Positions 34,188 through 45,985 are shown, counted from the first letter of the stretch. The stretch: 64,000 nucleotides of DNA from Orientallactaga sibirica (GCA_036365145.1 JAEOAD010000015.1:37897501-37961500), one strand, 5' to 3'. The notes: generated by a model from the sequence alone, not told the origin. Made by a program: numbers and translations.

Positions 34188-34740
34188 TTGACTCCTATCA
34201 AATGCCTCTATAGCTCATAACTGAGTTTTTTCTCTTACTATTTTTATCTTATTGCACTGAGTTTTCATAGGTAATTCACACATAAACTTACTGTTTGACC
34301 ATGTCTGGTCTAGTTTTTTTTTTTTTTTTTTAAATCTTAAACATTTTAGTAACTAGATATTTTTTATTTCCAGGATTTCTAACTTTGTTCATATCCACCT
34401 GTTCCTGTTTTATTTCTGTCTATTCTGTTTCATAATTTCTTGTGCTGCTTTAAGGTCTTTATTTGTTTCTTTGAACAGCCTCAATATGCTTCTTTTAAAA
34501 TCTTTGTTCCATAAAATAAGTTTCATCTGGAGGGAATTCAAGTTTCAATTGTTGGTTTTGCTTTGTCTCATTTTTAGTATTCAATTTCTTCATGTGCTGT
34601 TAAATTTTAAATTGGAGGATCACTATGAAAAGGAAGTTTTCTGTTTTCCTCTCTCCTCCACCCCCCAAACTCCCAATATGCCCACATCTCCCTCTGTGAT
34701 GGTTTTTGTAGTTTTCTCTACCACATCTTCAGAGTAAGAG

Positions 34741-35079
34741 CTGATCCAAAGATAAACAGTTTGAGATAGCTTCCAGTTCCAGAATCATCATTCCTCACCT
34801 CTCTAGAGTAGTGGGAGAACCTCCTGAAAGTTTCATAGCAACTTTCTTTTTAGGCTCTTTTCATGACAGGAGAGACCCACCCAAGATCTTTGATCTATGT
34901 GAAAATTTGTCTCTCTCTGATGTCCACCTGCCACACAGGTCTGTCAGTTGTTGTTATACCATAGGAGGCAAACTTTCAATTGCCACTCCCTTCTACATCT
35001 AGCTCTGAGTAAGTTAGGAACCATAGACCCACTAATCATTTTGCATTTTTGTTTATTTCAGCCCTGTGGAGATATATCT
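34741..35079. other. Unique sequence
   Basis: Nothing recognised. Confidence 0.35.
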
Positions 35080-35776
35080 CTCGCAATGGAACATACATAT
35101 ACATAATGTTCACACACATTTGTGTGTGTATAACAGGTGTACATATATGTGTGTGTTCATGTGATTGAGTTCAGGAGTGTGCATGCCACAAAATGTGTGA
35201 GGTGGTCAGAGTACCAATTTGGATGTCAGTCCTCACTTTCTACCTTTTTTGAGACAAACTCTTTCATTCACAATTGCATTGACCAGGATCTCTGGCCAGT
35301 GAGCTGCTGGGGGATTCTCCGGTCTCCACCTCTCTTCTTGCCTTAGAGGAGCTGGGATTACAATTACTCATGCTGCAGAGTTACACTTTGTATGACATGG
35401 TAGTTAGAATGTAATGTCCCCATAGCCTTATGTGTTCTTCATTAAGTAGAGCATTGGGGAGGTAGAGCCCTGCTGGAGAAAGTATGTTACCAGGGATGGA
35501 CCTGGAGTTGAGTCAAGCCCTGTATGTTCAGAGTCAGCTGGTGCTGGCTGCTCTCTGTCTGCTGTGGATGTGTGATGAAGTGAGCCAGCTTCTTGTGCCA
35601 TGATGAAGCCTCCCTGGAAATTATAAACCTGAAAAAAACCTTTCCTCCCATAAGCTGCTTCTGATAGTGTGTTTTGTACCAGCAATAACAACTACAACAT
35701 GTGGGATCTGGGGATCCAAATTCAGATCTTCATGCTTATACAGTAAGTGCTGTATCCACTGAGCCATCTCCCCAGC
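35080..35776 (-). mobile_element. B4 SINE, antisense, split by an LTR
   Basis: The left part has a TG-rich tail, 'gagacaaactctttcattca', then 'gtgagctgctgggggattct'. The right part is the antisense ID head, 'atccaaattcagatcttcat' and 'gagccatctccccagccc'. The gap at about 35382-35699 is an LTR-type repeat. Confidence 0.7.
35382..35699 (+). repeat. MaLR-type solo LTR inserted in a B4
   Basis: Starts near 'ggtagttagaatgtaatgtc'. It includes 'ggaggtagagccctgctgga' and the polyadenylation-like 'aaaaaacctttcctcccata', and ends 'cagcaataacaactacaaca'. An acatg pentamer on both sides may be the duplication. Confidence 0.65.
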
Positions 35777-35821
35777 CCTTAAACTGTATGTTTATTTATT
35801 TATGATTTATTTATCTATTCA

Positions 35822-35969
35822 TTTTGGTTTTTCAAGGTAGGGTCTCACTCTGGCCCAGGCTGACCTGGAATTAACTATGTAGTCTCAGGGTGGCCTTGAA
35901 CTCATGGCGATCCTCCTACCTCTGCCTCCCAAGTGCTGGGATTAAAGGCATGTGCCACCACGCCCGGCT
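35822..35969 (-). mobile_element. B1 SINE, antisense
   Basis: Near-consensus, with 'aggtagggtctcactctggc', 'gtagtctcagggtggccttg' and 'gtgccaccacgcccggct'. TTTATTTA motifs on both sides do not give a clean duplication. Confidence 0.95.
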
Positions 35970-36177
35970 TTATTTATTTTTTATATATTATCCAATATTA
36001 TAATTTGAAGAAAATCAATTAATTTATTTTGACATTTGATTCATAAGTCTAACTATATAGCTTCTTGTTTTCTTTTTATAAAGTTTATTCTTCTATAACC
36101 TCCTCAATATAAAGAAGAATAAAGAAGTATTCTTTTACTAAGTAAAATGTTTAACAGCTCAGAAGACATTATTTTTT

Positions 36178-36426
36178 TTTTTTTTTTTGGAGAGAGACAG
36201 AGAGGGAGAGGAAGACAGATAGAGATGGGCGTGCCAGCAGCCTCTCAGCTGCTGCGAACGAAATCCAGGTGCATGCGCCCCCTTGTGGCCAAGTGCAGCA
36301 TTGCACCCTTGCGTCACTGCATCTGGCTAGACGTGGGACCTGGAGATTGGAACTGCTGGAGGTTGGAACCAGCGTTCTTAGGCTTAGGAGGCAGGCACCT
36401 TAACTGCTAAGCCATCTCTCCAGCCC
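36178..36426 (-). mobile_element. tRNA-derived SINE, type B, with duplicated B box and 17-bp target-site duplication
   Basis: The plus strand has 'gctgctgcgaacgaaatcca', 'ggccaagtgcagcattgcac' and then two B-box complements in tandem ('ggagattggaactgct' and 'ggaggttggaaccagc', about 36340-36373), ending 'taagccatctctccagcc'. The flank agaagacattatttttt is identical at 36161-36177 and 36427-36443. Confidence 0.97.
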
Positions 36427-36654
36427 AGAAGACATTATTTTTTACATGTGTATGCACAAATATAAAGACTTTAAACATGAAATTGGAAGATACTATAAAA
36501 AACTTCTCTATTTGAATATATGTTGAACATCTTTAACATTACTAAATATTTTCTAAGAAGGTATTTCACATAGCTGAAAACCATACTATGATTTTTTAAT
36601 TCTCCTAGTAGATATTAACTATTCAATTTATTTAATTATGCATAACACCACCAT

Positions 36655-36875
36655 GAATTTTTTGGCAGTACTGTGGATTGAACATAAGCCTCACACATGG
36701 TAGGTATACACTGAGTTATAGCTCCAGCCCTTTTAAAATTTTTTTTTCTCAATAAGTTACTCAGGCTGACCATGAACTCACTATGTGGCCCAGGCAGTCC
36801 TGGAACTTGTAATCCTCCTGCCTCAACCTCCCAAGCAGCTAATATTACAGGCCTGCACCAACAGACCCTGCTTGA
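36655..36875 (-). mobile_element. B4-type SINE, antisense, old
   Basis: The antisense ID half ('ctgtggattgaacataagcc', 'tgagttatagctccagccc') is followed by the antisense B1 half ('aactcactatgtggcccagg', 'attacaggcctgcacc'). Confidence 0.75.
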
Positions 36876-36935
36876 ACATTCTCATATAAACATTGTTGTT
36901 TGTATCTGTAATTATTTCCTTAGGAAAATTTAGTA

Positions 36936-37449
36936 GTATGAAAATTACTAAGGAGAGGCTCGTGATTAAGCAAATCATCACAGGGGGCAACTAGTGCTTA
37001 CCCTGTTGGAGAACCCTGAGAGTCAGTGTGGAAAATAAGCCTCACACTCAGCCTTTTCAAGGACAAAGGAGAAGGTGAAAATGTGCATTCTTTGACATTT
37101 CCAGTCTGCTCAGTATATGGGCATGGCATTCAGCAGACACAGTGTTCAGTGATCAGAGGAAATCCTCAGAATAGGAATCAGCTCTTAGCAGCTAGAAGTT
37201 ATTTAGCACACACTGAAATAACGGGTGCGAGAAGGGTATGTGGGACTACAAGGAGGCAGGGACAGCACTGGCCACCATGACAGAGAGAAACGGAGAGGTG
37301 CTTGGATGCATGTCTAACCTCAGAAGTACTCACTTCTGTTCAAAGTCCATCATGTGGACAATACAGATATATAATCTTCCCACAGGTAAGGACATTACAG
37401 TGAGAACTAGAATAGTTCAAAATGCCCAATATATTCTGTTACACTTCTA
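36936..37449. other. Unique sequence
   Basis: No gene or repeat is recognised. The frame at 37026-37280 (84 codons) lacks any recognisable domain. Confidence 0.4.
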
Positions 37450-37461
37450 GAAAGATGTTTT

Positions 37462-38560
37462 TTTAAATAAATATATATTTTTTATTTATATTATTCTGAA
37501 TTTACATTCATAGTATTGGTTCCATTGTCCTCCTCCCTGTCCTCCCACTTTCAAAGGGACCCTCATCAATGGGGAATGTGGGTTGTGCATTGTGAGGTTA
37601 GTCAAGAATTCTGGGGGGTAGGCCCCAGTCTCTGTGCATAAAGCCCCAACTTGTGACTCTAACAATCTTTCCGCCCCCTCTTCCGCGAGTTTCCCTGAGT
37701 CACATTGGGGTCATTCTAGTTCTACTTCAGTGGTGAGGTTTTGGGAGCCTCTGTGTCTCTGGATATATGGCTTAGTTAGAGTTGGATGTTCTCTGTGTTT
37801 ATCTCCTTCAGCCTTTTTCTGGTGTCGTGATCGCCATGAACGCTGAACTCTTGCCCTTCCCCTGCATTGATCTATGATTTCAGCTGGGGCCCTGGTGAGG
37901 TGTGGTTAGCTGATCCTCCCTTCAGGTTCGTTGTCCACCTGAAAAAAAGATAAGCAAATTCTCCAACGGAGAGAGAAGTTAGTACTGGATAGAAGGGATG
38001 ACCATCTATGTTTTGGAGGGAATTTTATATGTGTTGGCTCTCTTCTAGCCCACATTTGGTTATATCTTGATCTTGGAGACTGAGCTCATTTTTTGTACCT
38101 GGTTTTGACTTACTTCCCAGTTCCAGCAATGAGTTCCATTCCACTGAGTGGATCTATTAGCCAAATCAAGAGCAGTTGGTTACCCACCATGGCTGTTTGC
38201 CACTACTGCACTTGTATGAGCATTACGTCAAGTTGTTTCCTGCTGGGTATCTTAGACTGCAAGTTGTTTGGACCAATGTCGGACATTTTCCCCCAGTTGC
38301 TCGTGTAGCACCCTCTGGTACTAGACTAGCTAACTGTCTGGGGACTGACCTTCCAGATTCTGGCCAGGTCTCTCTGTGTTTGGTCTCACACACGTATGCT
38401 GTCTTCAACAGTAGGGTCTTACCATTAACCTTTGGTGGGTCACCAAGTACTCTGACCGAAGTCTGTCTTTTTTTGGGAAACCTTGTAGGTGTTTCAGATC
38501 AACAGCTCATTGTGGAAGTTAACCCCATGCTGGCACTGGGTATTATAAGTCTGCACCTAG
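37462..38560 (-). mobile_element. Rodent L1 3' UTR-only insertion, antisense, with target-site duplication
   Basis: About 1.1 kb homologous to the L1 3' UTRs at 13340-15020 and 52514-53821. Shared blocks include 'tcttcaacagtagggtctta' at 38402 and 'agcagttggttaccc' at 38171. It starts with a T-rich stretch (complement of the A-tail) and has no ORF2. The flank gaaagatgtttt is at 37450-37461 and 38561-38572. A severely 5'-truncated copy. Confidence 0.85.
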
Positions 38561-38572
38561 GAAAGATGTTTT

Positions 38573-38780
38573 AAAATATTTTTATTGATTTATTTGCAAG
38601 CAGAGATACAGAGAAGAGAGACAGAAAGAATGGGCATGCCAGGGACTCCATCCACTGCAAACAAACTCCAGATGCATGAATAACTGTGCATCTGGCTTTA
38701 CATGGGTTCTGGGGAATGAATCCAGGTCATTAGGCTTTCAAGGAAAACACCTTAACCACTGAGCAATCTCTTCAGCCCTC
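38573..38780 (-). mobile_element. tRNA-derived SINE, type A, antisense
   Basis: 'gcaagcagagatacagagaa', 'cactgcaaacaaactccaga' and 'tttacatgggttctggggaa' are present, ending 'gagcaatctcttcagcccTC'. The right flank gaaagatttt (38783) resembles the left flank gaaagatgtttt, so it inserted beside the same site as the L1 fragment. Confidence 0.88.
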
Positions 38781-38789
38781 TTGAAAGAT

Positions 38790-39185
38790 TTTAATATTCA
38801 GACCCATGATTCGTAACTGTTTTCTTACATTCTGTGAGTTGTCTCTTTACTTCTTAATACTATCCTTTAAATAAGATAGTTTTAATTTTGATGAGACAGT
38901 TTATCCATTTTCCTTTATTAGTTGTAGCTCTTTTTTCCCAAGGTCCCAAAGAAAACGCCTGTGTTCTCTTCTAAGAGTTGTTATAGATTTAACCCTTATA
39001 TTTGGGTGTTTGCCCCATTTTGAAATAATGTTTTGATATGATATGAGGTAGGTGTCCAGATCCAGATCCAGATTCTTTTGCACATAAACATCCAATTTTC
39101 CAATTACTCTTTATTAAATATTATTATTTCCTTATTGAATTATCTTGGCATTTTTGTCAATGGTCATAGTTTTTAGTTGATATAT
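38790..39185 (-). repeat. Older L1 ORF2 fragment, antisense
   Basis: The plus strand has 'gtttgccccattttgaaata', 'tatgaggtaggtgtccagat', 'cacataaacatccaattttc' and 'attgaattatcttggcattt', the standard antisense order of old mammalian ORF2. A short open minus-strand piece (38901-39095) is a remnant and not a gene. A cagatc tandem expansion lies near 39057-39073. Confidence 0.7.
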
Positions 39186-39194
39186 ACTAAAAAG

Positions 39195-39435
39195 ATAGCA
39201 TTTGGCAAATGTCTATTTAGATGCAAAGCTATGCTAGGCCCTTTGAGTATATTTTTTACATAATTCCCTTCACTGTACTGTAAGACAAATATCATTTTTC
39301 CTATTTTGCAAGTATACAAAACAAGCTTTTATGAAACAAGGTGAATTATACACATAAATGAAGGGAATAACTGATAGAGTCAGGATTCAAATCCAGATCT
39401 ATCTAACTCCTACTCCACTGTTACATACAACTATA
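39195..39435 (-). repeat. MIR, antisense
   Basis: 'ctatgctaggccctttgagt', 'ttttcctattttgcaagtat', 'agtcaggattcaaatccaga' and 'ctcctactccactgttac' are in the correct antisense MIR order over most of its length. Confidence 0.75.
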
Positions 39436-39489
39436 GTTATACTTCAATGTGTAATTAACCCTTGATATATAATAGTCCAGCTAATCCAC

Positions 39490-39882
39490 TTTTCTAGAGA
39501 TGAAGACAGCCTAGACTGCCAAACATCTTGAGTTTCATCTTGATGGGATTTAGAATCATCAAGGAACTGAGCCTCTGGGCATGTCTGTGAGAGATCTCTA
39601 AATTAGGTTATATTGAGGTGGGAAGGCCCACCTTAAATGTGGGTGGCACTATTCCATGGGTGGGGGTCCTCCATGGAATAAAAAGGAGAGAGATCACTGA
39701 GTATGAGGATTCTTGGCTCTCTGCTTCCTCACTGAATAAATGTGATCAGCTGCCTCAAACCTGGGCTTTCCCACCATGAGGGACTTTAACCTTGAGCTGT
39801 TAGCCAAAATAAACTCTTCCTTTCTTAAGTTGATTCTTGTCAGATATTTGGTCACAGTAACAAGAAAGTAACTAATACAGAC
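39490..39882 (+). repeat. Solo MaLR-type LTR, sense
   Basis: 'ctgtgagagatctctaaatt', 'tggtggcactattccatggg'-like sequence, 'ctctctgcttcctcactgaa', the polyadenylation-like 'ccaaaataaactcttccttt' and the end 'tggtcacagtaacaagaaag' are present. Same family as 3161-3512 and the LTRs of 54495-57525. Confidence 0.78.
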
Positions 39883-40369
39883 AGTATAGTCATGTAGTTT
39901 CTTCATAAATAGGCTGCATCCCCAAAAGACATTTGATTTTCTAAGATGTCATAGAAACCCTCCTCAAAAACAATTATGTTTAGATTCATTCCTAATTGTG
40001 AAATAGCCATAAAGTTCTCTATCCCCCTCTGAGCTAATTAAAGCAATGTTTATTTTAAACGGTGATGGGCTGAACCTGTAGGCCATTGCATGACAACTTT
40101 GGCCTTTGTCTCCAACTCATGTCCCTTATGATGAAACTCAGTTTTTTTGAAGAATAAAGAGCATGAGAATTCTAGTCATTCTCAGTGGCTATATGGCCAG
40201 TTTGAGAGCCTATGTAGCCAATCTGGCAGAATAGTGCATATGCACAGAAGGAATAGTTTTAAAATGCATACACATCATTAAAAACAGCTTCAGGAACATC
40301 TTAAGAGAAGAAAAATAAATCATTCCTAATCCCACAGCCTTAGCACAATATAAAACTTAATTCTATTTA
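39883..40369. other. Unique sequence
   Basis: Nothing recognised. Confidence 0.35.
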
Positions 40370-41105
40370 TACATTTTCCTTTTCAGTTCTTGTCTATATG
40401 CAGAAACATTTACATAATTGCAATCACAGTAAGGTTTTATATACATCTTTTTTCATTTAGCATTATTTCATAAACAATCTCCATGTTGCTATGCATTTTG
40501 TATACATGCCATCTTTTTATAATTACATTCTGTGTTAAAAAAAATTACATATGCCCATGGTACAAATTCTGAGAAGCATAGAAGAGTTATGAGGATGAAA
40601 ATAACAGTTATCTCCCAGAGGCAATAGCCACTTAATATATTAATATATGTACTTCTTTTCCTTTTTTCTATGCTTTACATAGCTGAGATAATATAGAAGA
40701 TAAAATTTTACCCTGATTTTTCACTTAATATTACAATAGAAATACTTTCTCATACCAATAATGTTAGATATTTAACTTTAGAGTCTCAGTCTTAACAATA
40801 ATTTCTCAACTCATGTGTAGGTCTACATTTTAGGCTAAAAATGTACTAGTATTGTACATTGTGTTACTTGTAGATGTTTTACTCTTATAAATAATTCTAC
40901 CATAAAAATTACAAAACTATTCTTAATTCTTTTGTGCAAATTTAATACTATTATTTTAGAAGTGGAATTGTTGAGATTTACTACAAGCTCATTTTCCAGA
41001 ATGGTTATAACAGTGTCTGCTCCCACCTCTAATGTCCAGACTCCATTTCTCATGTCCACATTGAAACATATCAACATTTTGTGCTACTTAGAATATTTGT
41101 TACAT
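40370..41105 (-). repeat. Older L1 (L1M/HAL1-like), antisense
   Basis: 'tacataattgcaatcacagt', 'tttttcatttagcattattt', 'ttttagaagtggaattgttg' and 'ccagaatggttataacagtg' follow the antisense of old L1 3' regions. Confidence 0.65.
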
Positions 41106-41113
41106 TTTAGTAA

Positions 41114-41265
41114 CAGCGGGACATGGTAACACATGCTGAAATCTCAGCATTGGGAGGTAAAGGCAAGAGGATCAGCAGTTCAAGGTCATTCTTGGCTGCA
41201 TAATGAGTTCTAGGACAGTGTGGATTACAAAAGACCCTATCTCAAAAAAAAAAAAAAAAAAAAAG
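41114..41265 (+). mobile_element. Diverged B1 SINE
   Basis: 'gggacatggtaacacatgct', 'ctcagcattgggaggtaaag' and 'aaaagaccctatctcaaaaa', with a pure A-tail of about 20. Confidence 0.8.
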
Positions 41266-42364
41266 TATAAAACTCCAGAATTCTGAGGAAAACATAAAAG
41301 ACAGGGAGATACATGGTATTCAATATATGATACCAACCCCAGGACTCAGTTAAGTGGTGGAAGAGAAGTGCTCAGGGTTCACATTTTGAAGCACACACAT
41401 GGACGGGCTGGGCATTGGGAAGAAGTCATACCCAGAATCACAGTGCCTGGTCCTCGTGAGAAAGATCAGGTCTGCACAGAGCTGGGAAGATAGTGACCAT
41501 TCAATTAATCAGGTCCTAGACCTAAAGAAACTGGAACTCAAGTCATAAAGTCTAAAATTAAAGCAAAGATACTATGTAAGTAGAATTCTTTTATTTCAAT
41601 CTAAATTAACTTAAACAAAAATAGGCAATAATTGGTTCTTGTCAATGAATAATCCAGAAATAAAGCTGACATTGTATGCTTCTTGATATAGGGCTTAATG
41701 GACAGGGTCTGTTTTTCTTCTCTAAACTCAACTTGTTCAGTGTTGAATCCATTCCCAGACCACATGTGGTCTCACAATGACTGCAGCAGTTTTAAACTTC
41801 ATATTGTCCCAATAATGAAACACAAGAAAATGACACTCAGAAGTTCCAGCAGAATACCTATGGCTTTTTATTTTGTGATTGAGTCATTATAATACATTTT
41901 TAAGTATTTATGGCCAGGATAATAAACCATACTGATTGGATGAGAGTTTGTTCTCTCCTGAAGTTGGAGGATAAATCGACACCTGGCATTAGATGAAAAT
42001 GGCCCAAGACCATACGACATTTTGTAATGTTTATCACTCTGTCCAAGTTAAGCCAACTATGTATGTGAGTTATAATGTCTGAGAACAGAATATATACAAA
42101 TCTATTTTATCACATCATCTGTACATCTGTACCTTTTCTATCCAAAAGCCTAGGCATTGAATGGCATCTACAACCAGACCAGAAGGTTTGGGCAGTGTGA
42201 GGACTCATCATCAGGTAGATTATATGATATCTTGATCCCAAGGGAAGGCCTTTCTGGTTAAAACCAGGATGGTACCAATAACCAAGGAAATTTTGAGCAG
42301 GTGCAAGTCCCTAGAGATAGTCGACTATAGACAGTGGGTCTTGTGGCTACCACATATACAGTAG
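41266..42364. other. Unique sequence
   Basis: No gene or named repeat is recognised. Confidence 0.4.
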
Positions 42365-42590
42365 GGGGCAACCTTGGCTGGGAACCAGGTAGATCTGGGT
42401 TTCAGTCTTGGTTCTGCTACTTCTGGGCTTTGTGTCTTTATGAAAGTCATTTAACTGCCTTGGAGCTCAGTTTTCCATCCTTAAGTAAGGTAATCATGAT
42501 AATAAAGCCCCTCTTTAACATATTATTACTACTAGTATGAAAATGTTTTGCACATTAAAGACCAGATCAGAGGCTGTGTTGATAACACTA
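42365..42590 (+). repeat. MIR, sense
   Basis: 'gtagatctgggtttcagtct', 'tggttctgctacttctgggc', 'aagtcatttaactgccttgg' and 'ctcagttttccatccttaag' are in MIR order and nearly full length. Confidence 0.8.
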
Positions 42591-43000
42591 GGTCTTTACA
42601 ATGTGTTTGTGGAGGAAGATGAGACTACATTTGGCCTTACTGAAAGGGCATTGGTTCTCATTGGTTCAGGAACTGGAGCACTAAACCCATAGGCTAAAGG
42701 TCTACAGCAATATGAGTCTATCTCGAAATCTTTGGAACATCAGTATATATCTTCTGTAGGCCTGTGAGGTGAACAGACTTCATGAGAATTTGAAGGGTGA
42801 AAAAAAAATCATAGATTCTATAATTGTAATTGAGTTGGAGTATATGGATACATTAGGTATATGAATCCTACCTCTTTTTCTTATGGTTTGACTTGGGGAA
42901 GCCCAACTGTTAGTGCCCTCCTTCCACTTTACCTTTTGTAAAAGAACAAGATAAAACAATATTTCAAAAAGTTTTGGGAAGATGAAATAAAATCTGTGTG
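42591..43000. other. Unique sequence
   Basis: Nothing recognised. Confidence 0.35.
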
Positions 43001-43232
43001 GAGTGGAGAGATGGCTTAGTGGTTAAGGTGCATGCCTGTGAAGCCTAAGGACCCAGGTTTGATTCTCCAGGTCCCATGTAAGTCAGATGCACATGGTGGC
43101 ACATGCATCTGGAATTCATTTGCAGCTAGAGGACCTGGCATGCCTATTCTCTCTCTCTCTTTTTCTGTTTCTAATAAAATTAAATAAAATAAATAAATAA
43201 AATTAAATAAATAAAATAAAATAAATAAAATT
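43001..43232 (+). mobile_element. tRNA-derived SINE, type A, with long AAATA tail
   Basis: 'gagtggagagatggcttagt', then 'ggtttgattctccaggtccc' (B-box-like) and 'tctggaattcatttgcagct'. A short CT run and a tail of AAATA/AATAAA units follow to about 43230. Confidence 0.9.
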
Positions 43233-43950
43233 AAAAACAAAAACATAAATACAATGGTGTGTAAAATGGCTAGTAATGTTCATGACCCATAGTGAACTAG
43301 GAATACACAGTTGTTATTGTGATTGCCTTCCTACATCAGCAGTTACTCAGACAATAAAGGTTTTGTATCTCAGGGTGTATAGGTCAGGAATCCAGAGCTG
43401 GATGATGTGGGTTCCGGGTCTCTTACGAGCTTCCAGTGAAGATGCCAGCCGAGTCTGTATTTATTGGAAGGGCTGAATGGAAGATCATCTCTCAAGATGA
43501 CTCAGTTATGTGGATGGCAAATTGGTACTGGCTTTTGGGAGGAGGCCTTGGTTCCTTTCTGCATTGGCATTTCTATAAGATTTCTTGGTCACAACATGGC
43601 AGCTAACTTCCTTCAGAGTGACTAATCTTCAAATAAGCACAGTAGAAGTGAAAATGTCTTTTAGGGTTGAGCCAGGAAACTCACAATCTATCATTTCTAT
43701 GATATTCTATTAGTTACCCAAGCTAACCATATTCAGTGTGGCAGAGGACTGTAAAAGGATGTAAATACCAGGAAGTGATAATTGTTCTGCAGATATCAAG
43801 GGACTCAGTTGGCTTATAGAAAGATGATGATAAGGACGATGATGATGGTTTTTCTTTGGTTGCTTGAGAACCCCGTAATTTTCCCCACACCTCCAAAGAT
43901 TCTTCCCTCACTCTCAAGATATTAGATAATGGCTTATCTTTTCTAGCTTT
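43233..43950. other. Unique sequence
   Basis: Contains an imperfect GAT/GATGAT patch near 43823-43850. No gene is recognised. Confidence 0.4.
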
Positions 43951-44150
43951 TTTTAAAAAAGTTATTTACTTATTTATTTGCAAGCAAAGAGAGTGTGTGT
44001 GTATGCACCAGAGCTCTTGCCTCTGCAAGTGAACTCCAGATGCATGCAACACTTTGTGCATCTGGCTTTCCATGGGTACTGGGGAATCAAACCCAGGCCA
44101 GCATGCTTTGCAAGCAAGTGCCTTTAACCACTGAGACATCTCCCTAGGCC
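43951..44150 (-). mobile_element. tRNA-derived SINE, type A, antisense
   Basis: 'tctgcaagtgaactccagat', 'catctggctttccatgggta' and 'ctgagacatctccctaggc'. The flanks are too diverged for a clear duplication. Confidence 0.85.
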
Positions 44151-44212
44151 CTGGCCTACCTTTTTGAGATTGGCAAAAGTTTCTTAAAAGGTTAAGAATT
44201 ATCTAACTATTA

Positions 44213-44411
44213 GGCTGGAGAAATGGCATAGGAGTTAAGACATTTACCTGCAAAGCCTAAGGATCCAGGTTAGATTCCCCAGGACACACGTAAGCCAGAT
44301 GCACAAGGTGGTGCATGCGTCTAGAGTTCATTTACAGTGGCTGGAGTCTGTGGTGTGCCCCTTCCTATTCCCTCTCTCTCTCCCTCTCAAATAAATAAAA
44401 TAAAATAAAAA
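44213..44411 (+). mobile_element. tRNA-derived SINE, type A
   Basis: 'ggctggagaaatggcatagg', 'ccagatgcacaaggtggtgc', 'tctagagttcatttacagtg', a CT-rich run and an AAATA tail. Confidence 0.9.
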
Positions 44412-44880
44412 GAATGAACTACGATTTCTTCCTAAAAAATAGATTTGTCCATTTGTATATTTTTATCTAAACTAAAGCTATAATGGCCTTACAGTTGATC
44501 AGAAAAATAAAAGTATCTTTGATTTATTAAACTAATAAAATAAAATTCTCTCATTTAGGAAAAGGTTATTCCCCAATGTCTAGTTTCTAGTTTGTTTTGT
44601 CACCCTTGGCAAATAGATGTAGAGCTGCTACTGAGTTGAGGCAAAGTGTAATCCAAGTACATATACTTGCAGTTCCTAGAGATTAAGGATCCAGAGGCAT
44701 ATCACTGTGGTGTACATCCTTCATGGTTGGAGTTTAAATCTCAAATAAAGTAGAAAGGACAAACTAGAACAACATGGGAGTTTACTCGACAAGACTTGCT
44801 CATCTTCCATTATTATTCTTATGCAATACAACTGGACACAGGAAAATAGTTCCTATGACCAAAAGAAAAGAAGAAAGAAT
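44412..44880. other. Unique sequence
   Basis: Nothing recognised. Confidence 0.35.
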
Positions 44881-44884
44881 TCTA

Positions 44885-45105
44885 GAATTCATTGGACTCT
44901 TTGCAATCAGATTGGCCAATATTCAAATGTATTTGTACCATTTTCTCTTAATATGATTTTAGACAGAATATTTAACTTCTTCAGACATTTCATCCCTCAA
45001 GTGGGGTTATTAATAACTGACCTCAAAGGATTGCTGTGTTGGATGAGATAAACTATGTGTATGGTTCAGATCAGAACCTTAAATATGCTCATGTTATTAT
45101 GAAAG
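44885..45105 (+). repeat. MIR, sense
   Basis: 'tttaacttcttcagacattt', 'tccctcaagtggggttatta', 'gacctcaaaggattgctgtg' and 'ggatgagataaactatgtgt' match the MIR 3' half in order. Confidence 0.7.
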
Positions 45106-45429
45106 TTCTTCTCTGAGGATGATAACCATAGATAACTATTATTTTTTTTCCCTACTAAACTAGTCCTAGCCTGTTAAGTCAGTCTCTGAATTGCCAATAG
45201 GGTCTGTGTTTGGCACTTACTGTGCAATTTCCTCCCCTCTTGGTAGTTGCTAAAACATTGTCCCACAAACCTGAAATACATATCTTTCTAAAAACTAAAA
45301 GACAGGAGTGGCATCAGCCTAGCCCAGCTGAGCTCTAATCTTGGATAGATGACTAGGTATTCTTCGAAAAGTTTTCCTTCTAAAATAAAGACCACAGCTA
45401 CCTGATGAGCTTAGCAATCCAACGATATG
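45106..45429. other. Unique sequence
   Basis: Nothing recognised. Confidence 0.3.
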
Positions 45430-45795
45430 CCCCTTGTAACCTTCTTCATTACTTTGTGTGTATGTTTGTGTTTGTATATATACATAAGCAGGTGCATGTG
45501 TTTGTGCTTATGTGTCGTGGTCATAGGACTCCTGTGTTACTCTTCAGGTGCCTTCTCCCTTTTCTGAAACAGCATCTCTTATTGGCCTGGAACAAGACAA
45601 GTAGGCCAGACTAGCTGGCTAGTCAGCCCCAGGGATCTATCTGTTTCTTCTTCCCTGGCACTGGAATTACAAGAGTGCATCACTGTGCCTGGATTTTTTT
45701 TTTTTTTTGACATGGATTCTGTGGATCAAATTCAGGTCCTCATGCTTGTAAGGCAAGTACATTACTGGTTCAGCTTTCTCCCCACACCCCTCCAT
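45430..45795 (-). mobile_element. B4 SINE, antisense, near full length
   Basis: A TG-rich tail, then 'aggtgccttctcccttttct', 'gctagtcagccccagggatc', 'ggaattacaagagtgcatca', a T-run, and the antisense ID head 'atcaaattcaggtcctcatg'. Order and spacing match B4. Confidence 0.8.
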
Positions 45796-45933
45796 CAATT
45801 CTTAAAGAATTTTTTTAATTATTATAACAAAATTACCCGAGATGTTGGTTTTTGTTTGTTTATTGTTGGTGAAGGTGGTTTGTCCAATGACACCCCAACA
45901 GAGTCTGTTGGGAGAGTGTTCTAACTCTAGATT

Positions 45934-45946
45934 TTTAAAATATATG

Positions 45947-45985
<39 letters not shown>

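Larger units (their letters stand above)
32220..34740 (-). repeat. Probable older L1M-type fragments, antisense, interrupted by SINEs
   Basis: Unmasked parts such as 'ttggattaactttttatgtc', 'ttatttccaggatttctaac' and 'tttaaaatctttgttccata' are typical of the antisense strand of old mammalian L1. Similarity is patchy, and I cannot show that it is a single element. Confidence 0.4.
35985..36935 (-). repeat. Older L1 (L1M/HAL1-like), antisense, split by two SINEs
   Basis: 'tgaacatctttaacattact', 'tatttaattatgcataacac' and 'ctgtaattatttccttagga' are typical of antisense old L1. It is interrupted by the SINE at 36178-36426 and the B4 at 36655-36875. Confidence 0.5.

Noticed and set aside
38176..38574. 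132-codon plus-strand frame
   Set aside because: It lies antisense in an L1 3' UTR copy, and the sibling copies at 13.3-15.0 and 52.5-53.8 kb do not keep the frame.
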